Origin: Rhizopus sp. PT2906
Lineage: Eukaryota; Mucoromycota; Mucoromycetes; Mucorales; Rhizopodaceae
Direction of reading: 5' to 3'
Assembly: GCA_025529335.1 (NCBI GenBank)
Contig: JAMYHX010000336.1
Span: 1-47,626, forward strand
Length of the DNA: 47,626 bases
How positions within the stretch are numbered: position 1 is the stretch's first letter; each line of letters begins with the position of its first letter. The position numbers and the translations under genes are program-made. The notes under the pieces are model-generated. The model had not been told where the DNA came from and did no database searches. It saw nothing but the letters and a program-made list of their open reading frames with translations. This document shows positions 43,241 through 47,626 of this stretch, in pieces.

Positions 43241-44347
43241 ATGTCTAAAAACGATACATTTACTGGTTGGGCATCCGTTGGCAAGGACAAGCCTCTTGTG
43301 CAAATGCAATTCCCTCTCAAGGCATGGGATGACAACAGTGTCGAAATGGATATCACTCACTGTGGTATCTGTGGTAGTGATGTACACACTATAGGTATAT
43401 AGAGAAAAGGCAGTGCCTTATATATCAATGTCTAATATCCTTTGCCACCACATAGACTCCGGCTGGGGGCCCACTGATTACCCATGCGTTGCTGGTCATG
43501 AAATTGCAGGTGTTGTTACAAGAGTAGGAAAGAATGTGACAAGGGTCAAAGTTGGTGATCGTGCTGGTTTAGGTCCTGTCTGTGGCTCATGTAAGCAATG
43601 CCATACTTGCAGTAACGGAGAGGAAAATGTGTGCATGAACGGAATTGTTCTGACCTACAACAGTCATTGGTCAACTGGTGAAAAAACCTACGGTGGCTAT
43701 GCTGACAAGTGGCGTGGCGACGAAACATTTGTTTGCAAGATCCCAGATAATGTTAGCAATGAAAATGCTTCCTCCTTTATGTGTGGAGGCGTAACAACTT
43801 ATGCTCCTCTTAGACGATGGAATGTCGGCCCTGGCTCTACCTTGGGTGTTTTAGGTATTGGTGGTCTTGGCCACTTTGCAGTCATGTTTGGTAAAGCATT
43901 AGGTGCCACTGTGATTGCTCTATCATCCAGCAATAGAAAGCGCGATGTTGCTCTTGAGCTAGGCTGCGATGATTATGTTGTCACAAGCAATGAAGAGGAA
44001 ATGGCAAAATATGCAAACAAGTTGACACATATCATTTGTACTGGTGTAGGAGAAGACTTCAAGTGGGAAACATACTTTAATCTCTTGGTTCCTAATGGTA
44101 TTTCATTAATGTGAACGCTCCTGAATTCTCATATCCACCAATTCCACTCTTCGGTCAAATCTTTAAGCAAATCGCTATCGTTGCCTCTGCTGGTGGAAGT
44201 GTCAAGGACACAGAGGATATGCTTCAACTTATCTCTGAGAAAAACCTCAAGGCATGGTATAAGAAATACCCAATGTCAGAAGTTAACAAGGCTATTGAAG
44301 ACTTCAGGGCTGGGTTACCCAGATTTAGATTTGTCTTGGAAAATTAA
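43241..44347 (+). pseudogene. Zinc alcohol dehydrogenase (Adh6/CAD type) with one frameshift
   Basis: Exons 43241-43394 and 43456 onward. The product shows the full medium-chain dehydrogenase layout. GICGSDVHT holds a catalytic-zinc Cys and GHEIAGVV a catalytic-zinc His. The structural-zinc cysteines sit in CGSCKQCHTC and NVC. GVLGIGGLGHFAVMFGKALGA is the NADP-binding fold. The frame stops at a TGA at 44112-44114 after PNGISLM. The adjacent frame continues without a gap from VNAPEFSYPPIPLFGQIF to the normal C-terminus at 44347. One missing base between about 44098 and 44110 explains both; no splice-site pair repairs it. Either the gene is newly inactive or the sequence has an error here. Such enzymes reduce aldehydes with NADPH. 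Confidence 0.8.
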
Positions 44348-44967
44348 ATAGCTGAAATAAACAATTTTTTAATCAATTTCGTCACCTTCTACAATGGAAA
44401 TAATACAAGAAATGCTTGTATAATGGAGAGAGGCACTCTATGTATTTCTAAAGAGAATATTGATCACGTCTTTTTTTTTTTTTTCTATTAAGTTATTGAA
44501 GAGCAAGCTTTTACAACAATGTAAACTGAACTTGAAAATGCGCAAGTTTATTCCAGATAAAACCTGGATGCAGACTGAGATGAAAAGGACATATTTTTAT
44601 GTTCTACAAACATGAGCATTGCTGGAAGAAGTTTATAAAATACTTTATCAATCACAGGAAGCACAAGTCAAGAAGCATTACTTGATAAGCTATTGTGTAT
44701 TTATCTTTTTTAAAGGCAGCGAAAAGCATCTCTTGCTGTTGTCAACCCATTTGGTAAGACATGGATGAGAATAAACTCGTATAAAAAGGTCCTCATGGTC
44801 CAGTGTCATACAGTCATACAATGTGACAAAACTCTTTTGTGGATGTAACATTGATATAATAGGACAACATAAAGAAAGAAAATAAGCTCCTCTTTCCTCC
44901 CCTTTTTTCTTTTTCACTCTAAATATCAAAAATAGGTAGGCCTATGCTCCTTTTTGTCTTTTAAAGA
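44348..44967. other. Intergenic region, 620 bases
   Basis: A+T-rich, with a T run near 44471. A T/C-rich stretch near 44890-44920 precedes the methyltransferase start. No gene seen. Confidence 0.4.
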
Positions 44968-46290
44968 ATGGGAAACTGCTTCACAAAACAACAGCTTACT
45001 GAGCATGAAAACAATCACAGAGACGGGGAAGGAGAATATTTTAGCACGACAATGATAGATACAAATATTGCCAAAGTAATCAACTCGGAAGATATAACAT
45101 TGCCTACGAAAAGAGAGTTTCATCAGATAGAATCATCTACTTATTGGTTACCCAAGGATGATGATGAACAGATGAGACTTACAGGGGTAAAGAAATCAGT
45201 TAAACACCTTATTGTCTTTCTAACTAGAATGATAGCAACACTTTGCATTTAAAGACATGTTTGGAGGGTAATGCAGCATGAAAAAGAAAAACTTTTGTTA
45301 CTTATTCTTTTATAGAAATATACTACGAAGCGTAACTGAAATTCTTGATTTAACGCAAGAATTATCTGTGCTTGACGTAGGATGTGGTCCAGGTGTATGG
45401 AGTATGGTAAGAATATAAAGACTTGATCCCAAGGAACGACAGCCCATAGTAGCACTAACAAACTATCAAAGGATATGATTACTGACTATCCAAATTGCCG
45501 TTATGAAGGCTGTGACATGGTGGATGTTGTGAGTCAGAAACCTATGCCTAAACAATTTACTTTCAATATTGGAAATGTATTAGATGGGCTACCATATCCA
45601 GACAACACTTTTGATCTTGTTCACTTGAGGCTTTTTACCTTGGCATTGCAATATGACGAATGGCCAGGAGTGATTAAAGAGTTGCTGCGTGTGATTAAGC
45701 CAGGAGGATTAGTACAGATAATGGAGGCAGATATAGAGGTACATGTCACCACAGAAAGATTTGTTATTTTTCCTTTACCTTTTTGTTAACTTTATGAAAT
45801 ATCAAGACACCAAAAGAAAACAAGGATGCTTTCTGTAAGGCAATGACAGCATGTAAGTTCTTATTAAAGAGATGCTACTCTGAGTCATTAATGCCATTTT
45901 ATAGTAACTACTGTAGCCAAACAAAGACATCAGAATCCTCGAATTGGTAAAGAATTAGAAAGATTGCTCAGAGAAGCCGGTAATACCAAGATTGTTGAAA
46001 CAAAGTCTGCTTATGTCGATACAAGTAAAGTTTAGATTATGATGATCAATATACTGTATATATAATATCGTTATTGACTATTGGTCTGACTAGCCACTAA
46101 AAGCGACACAGCCAAAAGAATTGCTTGGGCTTGGTTGGAGTTGTTGAAAGGAGCAATGCCATCGCTTGCACCCGTCTTGGAGCTTAAGAATCATGAGGAG
46201 CAACAAAAGTTTTTGAAAGAAGTCAAGCATTGTATGGCCACTACATGTGGTGGTTTCCTTATGGATGCAGTAATTGCTCAAAAATTGTAA
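44968..46290 (+). CDS. SAM-dependent methyltransferase with lipidation-type N-terminus
   Basis: Seven exons (44968-45186, 45236-45267, 45316-45406, 45472-45738, 45807-45852, 45905-46024, 46094-46290) give about 323 residues. A class I Rossmann methyltransferase core contains VLDVGCGPGVWSM (motif I), the acidic strand around CDMVDVV, NIGNVLDGLPYPDNTFDLVH and LLRVIKPGGLVQIMEAD. It resembles the fungal LaeA/TAM-like or UbiE-like group, but the substrate cannot be inferred. The N-terminus MGNCFTKQ fits an N-myristoylation site with an adjacent palmitoylatable Cys, suggesting membrane attachment. Exon 2 is only 32 bases and is needed to restore QHFAFKDMFGG before motif I. Confidence 0.82.
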
Positions 46291-46730
46291 GATTGTAGAA
46301 TATTTGACAGCTAAAATAAACAACTTTTAATATCAAAAGGCGTCTTCAAATTTTCGTAATAAGAAAAAGAAATAATAAATAACAAAAGTAATCTTGCCAG
46401 AGCATATCAAAAATATTTATTTTTTGTTGGTTACCGTACTTTATCGAAATATGAATTCTATCGTGCTACACCTGCCCACCAAGGATTATGATCCACAGAG
46501 AAAAAATAAGGGCATATATGACGTGTTTATATAACATTATAATACTTTATAATCTTATCAAACTTGCATTCTACCTCCCATTCCATTATCGCAGTAGATG
46601 AAGAGTACTAACACGCTATAGGAAATGGTTAGTCCGAATCTGACGATTTCTTCGCAAGTCTAAACATCTCTAACAGATCTAACCATTTCTGCTAATTCTA
46701 GTATTAATTTACTGTAAATATAATTGGTCA
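46291..46730. other. Intergenic region
   Basis: A+T-rich sequence with the 3' flank of the methyltransferase gene. No coding signal that I can support. Confidence 0.4.
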
Positions 46731-47338
46731 TCAACGACTACTAATAAAATTTTCTCTTACTCGTCAAATAAAAGACGAATATAAGTTCGAGGCAGGTAAG
46801 CAGCTCAACGCCGTCGATCCTCGTGGAAAACTTTGGCCCGTCGAGCTTATGGAGGAAATAACAGTTCCTTACATACCCTTACGCGCCTGCTCTGGTTCTT
46901 GGGGACGTCAATTTGCTGATTCGATAATACTGGCCACGCGAGAGAAAAAACAAGTATTCCAATGAGCCCATTAGTATGCAAGATAGCTCCAATAATATCA
47001 AAAAGTTAACAACTAATAATTTCAAAGCAGAAAATGAACCTAAAGCAGGTAATGCATCCGAAGAGGATGGCCCATGCCATTCGCTTGCTCCTACAAACGC
47101 GCCATCTGAAGATAGTGGCAGCAGTGAGGAGAGGTAAGTTACAACAAACGAATATCTAATAACAACACGTTGCAACTTTGCTTACATATATTTTTATAGT
47201 GATGGTAGCTCTTTAGACATAACAAACATATTTCCGCAAGTTACCTACGGCAACAAACGAAGCAGTGATAATAAAGATACTTTATCAGCCGTTTTATTAA
47301 TATATAGTAGTATTGATTCATTAGTTCAATATAGATAA
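46731..47338 (+). pseudogene. Decayed or partial gene with tudor/MBT-like fragment
   Basis: One frame (about 46731-46965) reads YKFEAGKQLNAVDPRGKLWP then VELMEE and GSWGRQFADSIILATRE before a stop. The pattern GKQL-AVD-GKLWPVEL, with a later aromatic GSWGRQF segment, looks like a tudor, chromo-barrel or MBT-type reader domain. A second frame runs on through an acidic Ser/Asn-rich segment (about 46976-47133), crosses a clean intron (47134-47199, GTAAGT to ATAG) and ends at 47338. The switch of frame near 46935 means the gene is broken, or an intron there was not recognised. No start codon or 5' part was found. Confidence 0.35.
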
Positions 47339-47626
47339 GCGAAAGATCAAAAGAAGAATGACACGTAAAAGGAATTAGTTTTTTATTATTATTATTTATA
47401 AGTTCTAATATAAATAAAGCAGAAGATAATAAGCGAGTTTCTATTGTATTTAAGCTATTATATATAATGCGTATGAAGTAATAATAGTAGCAAAAGGGTA
47501 GGGGAAATGCTGAACCTTGTTTTTTTTTTTTTTTTTATTTTTTTTTTTTTTTTTTTTTTTTGGTTATAAAAATTTTTATAATCGGTAAAAATTTTTATAT
47601 TTCAAATAAAAATTTATAAATTTTTA
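47339..47626. other. Very A+T-rich end of window
   Basis: Long T runs (about 47520-47561) followed by short palindromic AAATTTTTATA-type units up to the last base. No telomeric repeat array is visible. It could be ordinary intergenic low-complexity DNA or a contig edge. Confidence 0.5.

Noticed and set aside
1..47626. tRNA genes and CRISPR arrays
   Set aside because: I looked for B-box-like GTTCGA motifs with matching acceptor stems and for regularly spaced repeats; none was convincing. A structure-based tRNA scan would be decisive.

Overview
The window looks like nuclear DNA of an early-diverging filamentous fungus, most probably Mucoromycota (Mucorales). Coding density is high. Genes carry short introns of about 45-70 bases with GTAAGT/GTATGT-type donors and CTAAC-like branch points. 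Intergenic DNA is A+T rich, promoters are pyrimidine-rich, and homopolymer and trinucleotide tracts are frequent. The genus assignment is inference. Every exon model here was assembled by eye from reading frame, GT-AG sites and family motifs. No tRNA, rRNA or CRISPR array was seen.

Left third (1-17.7 kb): an Mgs1/WRNIP1 AAA+ ATPase lies tail-to-tail with a Mediator Med11-like gene. They are followed by a small unknown gene, a Syt1-like Sec7-PH Arf exchange factor, an Mdm31/32 mitochondrial inner-membrane protein, and a five-exon Rev7/MAD2L2 HORMA gene. Two paralogous small secreted proteins point away from each other around a decayed repeat-family gene. Then come ornithine decarboxylase antizyme, whose layout suggests a programmed +1 frameshift, Tom22, and glucosamine-6-phosphate deaminase.

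Middle third (17.7-32 kb): a nine-exon DAHP synthase, a highly codon-biased ribosome-associated Hsp70 (Ssb type), eIF3b divergent from a 2-oxoglutarate-oxygenase-like protein that seems to lack two active-site residues, an alpha-arrestin, and a Whi2-like BTB protein.

Right third (32-47.6 kb): two tandem cytochrome P450 genes that are mosaics of identical and diverged blocks; the upstream copy is damaged at its 3' end. Next are a possible DUF1770/Atg43-type membrane protein, Mtq2 (eRF1 methyltransferase), a second DAHP synthase with fewer introns, Rpc40/AC40, a zinc alcohol dehydrogenase broken by one frameshift, an SAM methyltransferase with a myristoylation-type N-terminus, and a decayed tudor-like fragment next to very A+T-rich terminal DNA.

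Most genes are unlinked housekeeping functions: translation (eIF3b, Ssb, Mtq2), transcription (Med11, Rpc40), mitochondria (Mdm31, Tom22), DNA damage tolerance (Mgs1, Rev7), aromatic amino acid synthesis (two DAHP synthases) and polyamine control (antizyme). I see no clear multigene novel system. The most interesting items are the antizyme with tandem splice acceptors five bases apart, the P450 gene-conversion mosaic, the ligand-poor 2OG oxygenase, and the possible mitophagy-receptor-like protein.
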